Of a stretch of 64,000 nucleotides of DNA, positions 38,636 to 46,824 are shown piece by piece. This stretch comes from Burkholderiaceae bacterium (GTDB lineage Bacteria; Pseudomonadota; Gammaproteobacteria; Burkholderiales; Burkholderiaceae_F): contig JALHMQ010000003.1 of NCBI GenBank assembly GCA_022843955.1, positions 310,001-374,000 on the forward strand. Direction: 5' to 3'. A program made the position numbers and the translations under genes. Below the pieces are notes generated by a model. That model was not told where the DNA came from and searched no databases. It worked only from the letters and a program-made list of their open reading frames with translations. Numbering within the stretch: position 1 is the first letter of the stretch; the number at the start of each line of letters is the position of its first letter.

Positions 38636-40474
38636 ATGCCCGCCCTGATCGAACCCCGCTTGCTGGCCGACATCGGCAGCACGTTCGCCCGCTTCGCCAT
38701 CGAGCGCGAGCCCGGTGTGTTCGCGCAGGTCAGCGCGATGCACTGCGAGCAGTATCCGGATCTGCTGGCGGCGTTGCGTGCCTATCTGGCCACGGTCGAC
38801 GGGCCGGCGCCGCGCCACGGTGCCATCGCCATCGCCAATCCGGTCGATGGCGACCTCGTGCAGATGACCAACTACAAGTGGCACTTCTCGATCGAGCAGG
38901 TGCGCGCCGCGGTCGGCTTCGAGACGCTGGTCGTGGTCAATGACTTCACCGCGCTGGCAATGGCGCTGCCGCACCTGGGCGAAGAAGCCGTGCGTCAGGT
39001 CGGCGGCGGCAGCCGTCGCGAACGCAGCGTGCTGGGCGTGCTCGGTGCCGGCACCGGGCTGGGGGTGTCGGGACTGGTGCCGGTCGACGACGGCTGGGTC
39101 TCGCTCGCCTCGGAAGGCGGGCACGTGGCATTCGCCCCGCACAACGCGCGCGAGTTGTTCGTGCTGGAGTACGCATGGCGGCAGTACGCGCACGTTTCCG
39201 CCGAGCGCCTGATGTCGGCGTCGGGCATCGAACTGATCCATCGTGCGCTCGCCGTGCGCTCGGACCGGGCAGTCGAGCCACTGACCGCGCCGGAGATTGC
39301 ACGGCGCGCGGTGGCCGGCGAGTGTGCGCTGTGCGCCGACGCGATCGAGGTCTTCTGCGAAATGCTCGGCACCGTCGCCGCAAATCTCGCGGTGACCCTG
39401 GGCGCGTTCGGCGGCATCTACATTGGCGGCGGAATCGTGCCGCGGCTCGGTGGCCACTTCGATCGTTCGGGATTTCGCGCGCGCTTCGAGTCCAAGGGCC
39501 GGTTCAGCGAGTATGTCGCGCACGTCCCGACCTTCGTGATCGCGACCGACACGCCCACCTTCACCGGTGTCTCGGCGATCCTCAATGCACAGCTGAAGAA
39601 GCGCAGCGGCGGCGCCACGCTGCTCGAACGCGTGCGGCTGGCGCGCGCCGAACTGTCGGCGGCCGAGCAGCGCGTGGCCGATCTGGTGCTGTCGCAGCCG
39701 CGCAGCGTGCTCAACGATCCGATCATCGACATCGCCAAGCGCGCCAGCGTGAGCCAGCCGACCGTGGTTCGCTTCTGCCGCTCGCTCGGCTATGCCGGGC
39801 TGTCTGACTTCAAACTCAAGCTCGCCTCGGGCCTGACCAGCACGATTCCCGTCAGCCACACGCAAGTGCGGCGGACGGACTCGGCACTCGAACTCGGCGC
39901 CAAGGTGCTCGACAACACCGCCGCCGCGCTGTTTGCCGCGCGCGACCAGCTGAACAACGAAGCGGTCGAGCGCGCCATCGATTTGCTGCTCGCCGCCCGG
40001 CGTGTCGAGTGCTACGCGATCGGCAACTACGCGGTGGTTGCGCTGGATGCCCAGTACAAGTTCCTGCGCTTCGGCGTGCCGGCAGCGGCTGTCACCGAGC
40101 CGCGCCTGCAGGCGATGGCGGCAGCTGCTCTCGGCGCGGGCGACGTGGTGATCGCAATCTCCGGCTCGGGCCGGATGACCGAGTTGCTCAAGTCGGTCGA
40201 CGCCGCGCTGGCAGCGGGCGCGACCATCATCGCGCTGGCACCCAGCCACTCGCCGCTGTCCAGGCGCGCCTCTCAGCTGATCGCCATCGATCACCCCGAG
40301 GATGTCGCGACCCAGGTGCCGATGATCAGCCGCATCCTGTATCTGGCGGTGATCGACATCCTGGCGGTCGGCGTGGCCATGCGTCGCAGCAGCGAGATCC
40401 AGGCGGCCCGAACCGCGAACGCCAGCACGACGCCGGCGAAGGACTTCGCTCGCATGACGTCGCACGCCATGTAG
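38636..40474 (+). CDS. glk: Glucokinase-RpiR/HexR-type regulator fusion
   Basis: This 612-residue fusion has a glucokinase domain (about 1-325), an RpiR helix-turn-helix (about 341-400, ASVSQPTVVRFCRSLGY) and a SIS domain (about 440-595, VIAISGSGRMTELL). The architecture is known in Burkholderiales. Each glucose-binding residue of E. coli Glk is present with a +3 offset: N102, D103, E160, H163, E190. The phosphate loop, however, reads DIGSTFARFA instead of DIGGTNARFA, with Ser for the second Gly and Phe for Asn. The kinase may thus be weak, or act only as a glucose sensor. The RpiR/SIS part resembles HexR, which senses KDPG, and is a good candidate for binding the four palindromes near the amylase genes. 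Confidence 0.93.
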   Translation: MPALIEPRLLADIGSTFARFAIEREPGVFAQVSAMHCEQYPDLLAALRAYLATVDGPAPRHGAIAIANPVDGDLVQMTNYKWHFSIEQVRAAVGFETLVVVNDFTALAMALPHLGEEAVRQVGGGSRRERSVLGVLGAGTGLGVSGLVPVDDGWVSLASEGGHVAFAPHNARELFVLEYAWRQYAHVSAERLMSASGIELIHRALAVRSDRAVEPLTAPEIARRAVAGECALCADAIEVFCEMLGTVAANLAVTLGAFGGIYIGGGIVPRLGGHFDRSGFRARFESKGRFSEYVAHVPTFVIATDTPTFTGVSAILNAQLKKRSGGATLLERVRLARAELSAAEQRVADLVLSQPRSVLNDPIIDIAKRASVSQPTVVRFCRSLGYAGLSDFKLKLASGLTSTIPVSHTQVRRTDSALELGAKVLDNTAAALFAARDQLNNEAVERAIDLLLAARRVECYAIGNYAVVALDAQYKFLRFGVPAAAVTEPRLQAMAAAALGAGDVVIAISGSGRMTELLKSVDAALAAGATIIALAPSHSPLSRRASQLIAIDHPEDVATQVPMISRILYLAVIDILAVGVAMRRSSEIQAARTANASTTPAKDFARMTSHAM

Positions 40475-40504
40475 CGGCGAGCCGACGGCGTGCGGCCGCT
40501 GCGG

Positions 40505-40690
40505 GCCTGGCCGATGAACTCGCCTACATGCCAACTCCGCGTTCGTTCAGTTTTGCCTGCAGTGCGAGTCTTCCGTCGTCGGCCGCGCGGTGCGCATCGA
40601 CGAAGTGGTGAAGGCCTTCAGGTGGCGCTGCCGATCGGCAGCCAGCAGCAACAGGCGGTGCGGCTGATCGCGGTGCAGGCCGCGCGCCAT
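40505..40690. pseudogene. Scrambled relic of the dnaE 5' end
   Basis: Bases 40505-40614 align in direct orientation with 46802-46913, from about 20 bases before the dnaE start codon to about codon 30, including GTGCGCATCGACGA and TCCGTCGTCG. By eye about three quarters of the bases match, with at least one indel. The next part (about 40621-40680) aligns in inverted orientation with dnaE 47050-47107: its reverse strand encodes DQPHRLLLLAADRQRHL, compared with DQPHRLLLLAAERQGYL in DnaE. No reading frame survives across it. It is a decayed, rearranged fragment lying between the glk-rpiR fusion and the ATPase regulator. I see no IS nearby. Confidence 0.7.
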
Positions 40691-40721
40691 CTTCAGGCGT
40701 GTTTGGCGCACGCTTGAACGG

Positions 40722-43271
40722 CTAGCGGATGCCCGCGTTGGCGAACGCCTCGTCCTCGCTCCAGCCTGCCCCCTCCTGGTGCAGCCGTGCGACCACATCG
40801 TCGGGCAATGCGCCGCAGGCGGCGAGCACGCTGGCGCGCATGCGCTGCTCCGGCGGATGCATCACATGGCCACCGCTGGCATAGGCGCTATCGGCGCAGC
40901 CCACCAGTTGCACGGCCAGGCGGAGGGCATCGCGGCGCTGCGCAAGCAGCGCCAGCGGCATCAGCAAGATGAAGGCCGTGCCCAGCCCGCGCACCAGCAG
41001 CGCACGACCGGCACGGATCGCGTCTTCTGCCTCCTTCAGTTCGCCTCGCGCCAGCAGCGCGGGGACCATGTTGCCGTAGGCGTGCGCGGCGGCGGCGGGG
41101 CGGCCAAGTGACGCGGCGCGAGCGATTGCCTGCCGGCACAGCGCGATCGCCTCGACGCTGTTGCCCAGTTCGAACTCGGTGTCGGCCAGATTGCTCAGCG
41201 CCGGGATCTCGCCGATCGCGCCGGCCGCGCGCGCCAGCGCCACATGCCGGCGCCCGGCCTCGCGCGCGGCCTCGAACCGCCCGCCCAGGTCATGAAACCA
41301 CTCCAGCGCCAGTTGCCGGCGCGACCGCAGCCGCGGTGACCAGGATGGATCTTCCAGATGTTCGGCTTCCTGTAGGAAGGCCCCCGCGCGCGCCTCGTCG
41401 ATCACCTCGCGCGGCGCGCCGCCAATGGCGCACAGCGCGCGGTAAAGACCGATGCGATCATCAAGCGAGCGATAGGCTTGGACTGCTCGCCAGGCTTCTT
41501 CGCGCCAGGCTTCCGAACGCAGCATGCGCGAGCGCACGATTGCCTGGAAGGCGAGGCGAAAGCGCGCCGCCAGCGCGGGAGGCACCGAGTCGTCGAGCCA
41601 GCCGCGCGCGGTCAGGTAGTGGTCGATGGCATCGCCGAACGGATCGGCATCCAGCCACAACGAATTGCTCGCGGCCAGCAGTGCCAGCGCCAGGGTTCGC
41701 TGCTCGGGCCGCGCCATCGCCCATCGCAGCGCGGCGCGCAGATTGTCCAGCTCCGGTTCCATCGCATGCAGCAATGCATCGAACCGGGCGGTGTGGGCGA
41801 TGGCCGCATCGAACTCGTCGAGCAGATCGCGCATCGCCTCGGCGCGGCGCTGTTCGATGCGTTCGATCTCGCGCGCGGCTTCCAGCTCTTCAAGTGCGAA
41901 GGCGCGCGCCGATTCGAGCAGGTGGTAGCGCGGCGGCGTCGCGCCGTCGACCGCCACGAGCGACTTGTCCACCAGCGCGCCCAGCAGGTCGAGCGTGGCC
42001 CAGTTGTCGGCGGCGGGATCGGTGGCCACGCGCTGGGCCAGCGTCAGCGAGAAGCCGCCGACGAAGATGCCGAGCCGGCGGAACAGCACCTGCGCGTCTC
42101 CGGTGAGCAGCGCATGGCTCCATTGCAGCGTCGCGCGCAGGGTCTGCTGGCAGGCCGGCGCTGCGCGCGGACCGGCGGTGAGCACGCGCAGCCGCTCGTC
42201 CAGACCGCGCCGCAGGCCATCGAGGCCGAGCAGCGGCAGGCGCGCGGCGGCCAGTTCGATCGCCAGCGGCAGACCGTCCAGGCGCCGGCAGATATCGATC
42301 GCCGCCGGTACCGTGTCCGGCGTCAGCGCGAAGCCGCGCACCGCCGCGCGGGCACGCGCTTCGAACAGCTGCAGCGCACCGAAGCGCTCGATCTCGACGG
42401 CTTCGACGGTTGCCGCGGGCGCGGGCAGCGCCAGCGGTGCCAGTCGCAGCACCTGTTCGTCGGCGATGTGCAGCGGCGCCTGCGAGGTGGCGAGCACGCG
42501 CACGCGCGGTGCGCGCTGCACGATCGACTGGGCCAGCGCCGCCGCCTCGGCGAGCACGTGCTCGCAGTTGTCGAGCACCAACAGCAGGCTCTGGTCGCGC
42601 AGCGCGCCGGCGATCCACGTGGCGGCGGGCTTGCCGGCGGGCACATCGACCGCCAAGGCAGCGGCGGCTGCCGAGCCGACGCGGGCAGGATCGGCGATGG
42701 GGGCCAGATCGATCACCCGCACGCCATCGGCGTAGTCGTGCTGCACCATGTTCGCCACCGCCAGGGCCAGCCGCGTCTTGCCGATGCCGCCCGGCCCGGT
42801 CAGCGTCAGCACGTGATGCGCGGCCAGACGTGCGCCGGCTTCGATCAGGTCGTCGTCGCGCCCGAACAGCGGGGGCAGGCGCGCCGGCAGGTCGCTGTGC
42901 GCCTGCGCCGTGAAGTGATTGTCGGCTGCGTGCGGCCGCGCCGGCGCCGGCTTGGCCGCCGGGCTGACCTGCAGATCGGCGATGAACTGGTAGCCGCGCC
43001 CCGGAATGGTGGCGATCGACTGTGGGCCGAGCAGCTTGCGCAGCGCCGACACCTGCACCTGAAGGTTGTTCTCCTCGACCACCACATCGGGCCACACGAG
43101 ATCGAGCAACTCGCTCTTGCCGACGATGCGGTCGCGGTGGCGCACCAGGGCCAGCAGCACGTCGACGGCGCGTCCACCGAGGCGCGCCGGCACGCCGTTG
43201 ACGCGCAGCAGGCGTCGTGTCGGATCCAGCTGGAAGCGACCGAAACGGAACTCGGCGGCGTCGGGGCTCAC
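40722..43271 (-). CDS. Winged-helix/ATPase/TPR transcriptional regulator (849 aa)
   Basis: The start is the GTG at 43271. Residues about 8-100 form an OmpR/PhoB-type winged helix (ELLDLVWPDVVVEENNLQVQ), residues 135-380 an AAA/NB-ARC-like ATPase with Walker A GPGGIGKT (159-166), a LLLVLDNCEHVL Walker B and a GLPLAIELAAARL segment, and the rest a TPR array. This is the usual build of large signal-transducing ATPase regulators: the TPR part senses a partner, ATP hydrolysis switches DNA binding. Targets are likely the divergent genes at 43409 and 43684, which is inference from the arrangement only. Confidence 0.92.
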   Translation of the reverse strand: MSPDAAEFRFGRFQLDPTRRLLRVNGVPARLGGRAVDVLLALVRHRDRIVGKSELLDLVWPDVVVEENNLQVQVSALRKLLGPQSIATIPGRGYQFIADLQVSPAAKPAPARPHAADNHFTAQAHSDLPARLPPLFGRDDDLIEAGARLAAHHVLTLTGPGGIGKTRLALAVANMVQHDYADGVRVIDLAPIADPARVGSAAAAALAVDVPAGKPAATWIAGALRDQSLLLVLDNCEHVLAEAAALAQSIVQRAPRVRVLATSQAPLHIADEQVLRLAPLALPAPAATVEAVEIERFGALQLFEARARAAVRGFALTPDTVPAAIDICRRLDGLPLAIELAAARLPLLGLDGLRRGLDERLRVLTAGPRAAPACQQTLRATLQWSHALLTGDAQVLFRRLGIFVGGFSLTLAQRVATDPAADNWATLDLLGALVDKSLVAVDGATPPRYHLLESARAFALEELEAAREIERIEQRRAEAMRDLLDEFDAAIAHTARFDALLHAMEPELDNLRAALRWAMARPEQRTLALALLAASNSLWLDADPFGDAIDHYLTARGWLDDSVPPALAARFRLAFQAIVRSRMLRSEAWREEAWRAVQAYRSLDDRIGLYRALCAIGGAPREVIDEARAGAFLQEAEHLEDPSWSPRLRSRRQLALEWFHDLGGRFEAAREAGRRHVALARAAGAIGEIPALSNLADTEFELGNSVEAIALCRQAIARAASLGRPAAAAHAYGNMVPALLARGELKEAEDAIRAGRALLVRGLGTAFILLMPLALLAQRRDALRLAVQLVGCADSAYASGGHVMHPPEQRMRASVLAACGALPDDVVARLHQEGAGWSEDEAFANAGIR

Positions 43272-43408
43272 ACGTGACAGACCTTGTGCTGACGGCTGGC
43301 AGCTTAATCGGCGGCGTGCCTTTCAGAACGATTCAGGTGATCCCAAGGACTTGCGCCGGCTGCGGCGCGATGCTGCGCGTCCCCGATTCATTCCTGCCGG
43401 AGACCACC

Positions 43409-43648
43409 ATGATCCCGTTCCAACCCCCGCCGTGGCGATCGCCGCCGCTGCTCACGCGCGGCGTCGCTGCACTGGCCGCGTCGTTGGCCGCCATCGGCGC
43501 TGTCGGCTCGATCCACAGCCCGGCGACGCACTACGCAGTCCGCACGCAGCTTGCCGCCGCCGCGGCTGCCCCCGCACCGGTGCACGCGTCGGCGCCGAAA
43601 CCGTGCCGGACCGCGGTGCCGCCGACGCTCGCCACGCGTCCCTCATGA
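43409..43648 (+). CDS. Small secreted or anchored protein (79 aa)
   Basis: GGAG lies about seven bases before the ATG. The protein has one hydrophobic segment near residues 16-36 (TRGVAALAASLAAIGAVGSI), then an Ala/Pro-rich tail with a single Cys. It lies 35 nt before the StaR-like TPR gene, so the two may be translated from one mRNA, and it is divergent from the big regulator. A shadow reading frame cannot be fully excluded in such GC-rich DNA, but the RBS, position and hydrophobic helix support a real gene. No family is recognised. Confidence 0.5.
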   Translation: MIPFQPPPWRSPPLLTRGVAALAASLAAIGAVGSIHSPATHYAVRTQLAAAAAAPAPVHASAPKPCRTAVPPTLATRPS

Positions 43649-43683
43649 ACCCGATATTGCAGTTTCCCTTACGGAGAAGTTCC

Positions 43684-45039
43684 ATGCTCGTAGATCACCG
43701 TGACCTGGCGTTGTCAACGTCCAGCCCCCGCGCTGCGGACCTATTCGAAACGGCGTTGACGCAGTTTCACTCCTACCGCGGCGACCTGATCGGCACGCTC
43801 GACGCCGCCCTCGTGGAGGACGAGGCGTTCGTCCTCGCACATCTTTTCAAGGCGTTCGCGCTGGCGACCACGTCCGAAGGCCGCTTCCTGCCGGCCGCCC
43901 GCGATGCGGTGGCGCAGGCGGCAAGATTCGCCGACCATGCCAATGCGCGCGAGCGCGCGCTGCTGGCCGCCGCCGACAAGCTCGTGACCGGCGCCTGGCA
44001 TGTCGCCAGCCGCCTGTTCGACGCCGTGCTGCGCGAATGGCCACGCGACGTGCTTGCGCTGCAGACCGCGCACCTGATGGATTTTTATCGCGGCGATGCG
44101 CTGAACCTGCGCAATCGCGTCTCACGCGTGCTGCCGGCGTGGAGCGCATCGATCCCCGGCTACTCGTACGTCCTGGGGATGCATGCGTTCGGCCTGGAGG
44201 AGTGCAACCAGTACGCGCAAGCCGAAGCAACCGGTCGCCGTGCGCTCGAACTGGAGCCGGCCGACGGCTGGGCGGTGCATGCCGTCACCCACGTGATGGA
44301 AATGCAGGGGCGCATCGATGAAGGCATCGCCTGGCTGACATCGCGCGAAGGCGACTGGGCGCCTGCGGACAACGCGTTCGCCCCGCACAACTGGTGGCAC
44401 CTGGCGCTGTTTCACCTGGACCGCGGCGAGTACGACGCGGTGCTGGCTCTGTACGATCGCCACCTGGATGGCCCGCAGACCGACATGCTGCTGGTGCTGA
44501 TCGACTGCACCGCGATGCTGTGGCGCCTGCAACTGGAAGGTGTCGATGTTGGCGACCGCTTCGAGCGCGTGGCCGATCTGTGGCAGGCCAAGGCCGACCT
44601 CGAACAGGCCCACTACGCCTTCAACGACGCCCACGCGGTGATGAGTTTTGCCGCCACGGGCCGCGTTGCAGTCGGCGAGCAGTGGCGCGACCGGATGCGG
44701 CGCACCGCGGTGCAGGGCAGCGGCGTCAACCAGGTGATGACGCGCGACATCGGCCTGCCGATCGCCGAAGGGGTGCTGGCGTTTGCCCAGGGGCGGCCGC
44801 GCGAGGCGATCGATGCGATCGAGCCGGTGCGCGACATCGCCCATGGCTTCGGCGGCAGCCATGCGCAGCGCGATCTGCTCACGCTGACGCTGATCGAGGC
44901 GGCCGTGCGCGCAGGCGATGGCAACCGGGCGCGCCATCTTCTGGCGGAGCGGCTGGTTCACAAGCCGACCGCCTGGAGCGCCCGCCTGGCCGCGCGCATC
45001 GAGGCCGGGTCGGCCGACGCTCTGAAGGCGGCCGCTTGA
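43684..45039 (+). CDS. StaR-like tetratricopeptide repeat protein (451 aa)
   Basis: The ATG at 43684 has GGAGAAG upstream. The protein is all-helical with repeated TPR-like units and no signal peptide. Distinctive stretches such as SYVLGMHAFGLEECNQYAQAE, then DGWAVHAVTHVMEMQGRIDE and NWWHLALFHLDRGEY, match the StaR-like/TTC38 family, found in bacteria, plants and animals with unknown biochemistry. The conserved His in HAVTHVMEMQ and in NWWHLALFHLD is striking for a scaffold. It is divergent from the winged-helix/ATPase/TPR regulator and probably under its control. No enzymatic role is established for the family. Confidence 0.85.
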   Translation: MLVDHRDLALSTSSPRAADLFETALTQFHSYRGDLIGTLDAALVEDEAFVLAHLFKAFALATTSEGRFLPAARDAVAQAARFADHANARERALLAAADKLVTGAWHVASRLFDAVLREWPRDVLALQTAHLMDFYRGDALNLRNRVSRVLPAWSASIPGYSYVLGMHAFGLEECNQYAQAEATGRRALELEPADGWAVHAVTHVMEMQGRIDEGIAWLTSREGDWAPADNAFAPHNWWHLALFHLDRGEYDAVLALYDRHLDGPQTDMLLVLIDCTAMLWRLQLEGVDVGDRFERVADLWQAKADLEQAHYAFNDAHAVMSFAATGRVAVGEQWRDRMRRTAVQGSGVNQVMTRDIGLPIAEGVLAFAQGRPREAIDAIEPVRDIAHGFGGSHAQRDLLTLTLIEAAVRAGDGNRARHLLAERLVHKPTAWSARLAARIEAGSADALKAAA

Positions 45040-45086
45040 CCGGGCGGTGGCGGCGCGTGACCAAGCGTCGCGCGCCGCGCCATCGG

Positions 45087-45620
45087 TCACGGCGCGATCG
45101 ACAGCAGCGTCACGGTCGCGTCGTCGGGGTCGGGCTGCGCGCTGAAGCCGAGCTTGCGGCACAGCGCCTTCATCGGTGTGTTGGTCGACAGCGTGTGGCC
45201 GGTCACGTGGCGGATGCCGGCTCGCTGCGCCACCGCCAGCAGGTTGCGCAACAGGCGCTCGCCGATCCCCTGGCGCTGCGCGTGATCGCTGACGACGATC
45301 GCGAACTCGCACTGGGTGCCGCCACCGCCTTTCTTCAGCCGCGCCACGGCCAGCACCTCCTCGCCGCCGTCGCGCTGGACCGCGGCCAGCAGCGCGATCT
45401 CGCGCCGCACGTCGAACTGCACCAGCTGGTTCAGTTCGCCCCGGCGCAGCTTGCGATGCGAGAACACGCGTTCGTACAGGGTCTGCGGAGATAGGCGGCG
45501 CAGAAACTCGGCTTCGAGCACCGCATCGTCGGCGCCGACCGAGCGGATCAGCATGTCGTCGCCGGCCGGCGAACGCCAGCGATCGATCTCGACCTGCCGG
45601 GTCATCGGCCGCCGGGTCAT
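45087..45620 (-). CDS. GNAT-family N-acetyltransferase
   Basis: The 177-residue protein has the acetyl-CoA-binding motif QRQGIGERLL near residue 115 and the surrounding GNAT strands (EFAIVVSD before it). The N-terminal part (SPQTLYERVFSHRKL) resembles the GNAT domain of PatZ-type protein acetyltransferases, although here it stands alone. The ATG at 45620 overlaps the glucokinase stop by 4 nt (ATGA), so glucokinase and acetyltransferase are co-translated. Regulation of glycolytic enzymes by acetylation is a possibility suggested by this coupling but not shown. Confidence 0.88.
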   Translation of the reverse strand: MTRRPMTRQVEIDRWRSPAGDDMLIRSVGADDAVLEAEFLRRLSPQTLYERVFSHRKLRRGELNQLVQFDVRREIALLAAVQRDGGEEVLAVARLKKGGGGTQCEFAIVVSDHAQRQGIGERLLRNLLAVAQRAGIRHVTGHTLSTNTPMKALCRKLGFSAQPDPDDATVTLLSIAP

Positions 45621-46663
45621 GCCGTGCCGTCTGCTCCGGCAGGTGCACCGTGCGCGAGCGCCAGGTGGTTGACGATCCCTTGCGCCGCACCGCGCAGCGC
45701 CACGTGCGGCGCGGTGATCAATGCGGTGGCGATCGGCGCCAGGTACTCGCGAAAGCGCCCCTTGGCCTCGAAGCGCTGACGAAACTGCGACCCGGGCAAG
45801 TAGCCCGCCAGTTGTTCAGCCACACCGCCGGCGATCAGCACGCCGCCGCGGGCACCCAGCGTGAGCGCCACGTTGCCGGCAAAGCCGCCGAGCAGCGCGC
45901 AGAAGGCGTCGACGGTGGCTGCACAGGCGGCATCGGTGCCGGCCAGAGCGCGCCGCGTGATCTCGGGCGTGTCCAGGGTCGGATCGCTGGCCAGTTGATC
46001 CACGCTCGCCACCGCGCGGTACAGCACCGGCATGCCGATGCCCGACAGCAGGCGTTCCGCCGACACGTGATCGCGCTCGCGCCGGGCGGCGCGCAGCAGG
46101 TCGTCCTCGCGCTCGTCCCCGGCCGCCAGGGTGACGTGGCCGCCTTCGGTGGCCAGCGCGGTCCAGCCGCCCGCTGCATTGGGCAGGCAGCCGGCCACGC
46201 CCAGGCCGGTGCCCGGACCGATCACCGCCATCGGCAGGCGGGCGTCGATGCGCTGGCGGCCGATCTGGCCGCCAATCATTCGCAAGTCAGCGTCGCCCAG
46301 TTGCGGCAGCGCCAACGCGAGTGCCTCGAAGTCGTTGATCAGCAAGACGTGATCGGCGCCGAGCGCGGCGCGCGTTGCGGCGGCGGAGATGGTCCAGGGG
46401 CTGTTGGTCATCTTGACCGTGTCGCCAGCGACGGTAGTCGCGACGGCGAAGGCGACCTGTCGCGGCGGAGCGGGCGAGGCGCCGGGCGACGCAACTTGAT
46501 CGAGGTAGTGGCGCGCGGCCGCGTGTGGCGATGGAAAGTCAGCACAGCGCATCGCCATCACGGCCTCGACGGCCGCAGACGGCCCGCGCACCAGCCCGAA
46601 GCGCGCATTGGTCCCGCCAATGTCGGCCACGAGCCAGGGAAAGGAGTCGAGGGGAGCAGGCAT
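45617..46663 (-). CDS. glk: Glucokinase (canonical)
   Basis: The 348-residue protein phosphorylates cytoplasmic glucose with ATP. It keeps the full phosphate loop DIGGTNARFG (residues 14-23), the glucose residues in LINDFEALALALP, ATEGGHVTL and HVSAERLLSG, and the adenosine loop GPGTGLGVAG. This sets it apart from the fused glucokinase at 38636, whose phosphate loop is altered. The ATG at 46663 is preferred over a GTG one codon earlier. It is coupled with the GNAT gene through ATGA and is divergent from dnaE. It likely handles glucose from MalQ and the amylases. Confidence 0.95.
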   Translation of the reverse strand: MPAPLDSFPWLVADIGGTNARFGLVRGPSAAVEAVMAMRCADFPSPHAAARHYLDQVASPGASPAPPRQVAFAVATTVAGDTVKMTNSPWTISAAATRAALGADHVLLINDFEALALALPQLGDADLRMIGGQIGRQRIDARLPMAVIGPGTGLGVAGCLPNAAGGWTALATEGGHVTLAAGDEREDDLLRAARRERDHVSAERLLSGIGMPVLYRAVASVDQLASDPTLDTPEITRRALAGTDAACAATVDAFCALLGGFAGNVALTLGARGGVLIAGGVAEQLAGYLPGSQFRQRFEAKGRFREYLAPIATALITAPHVALRGAAQGIVNHLALAHGAPAGADGTA

Positions 46664-46824
46664 CACAACCGGCGGTGTGCAGCAACGCAGTGACGGTACA
46701 GCAAACGGCCGATCCGGCGGTACGCCCGCAATCGAGGACTGCGCCTAGGGTCGTCCTGCGTCGCAATCCGCTTTTGAATCAAGCGCAATGCGTGGGCGCG
46801 CACGTGGCCGATAAACTCGCCCGC

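Noticed and set aside
40505-40690. Possible small gene or ImuC (DnaE2) remnant
   Set aside because: No frame spans it, and the matches are to the DnaE1 N-terminus of this window rather than to DnaE2-type sequences.
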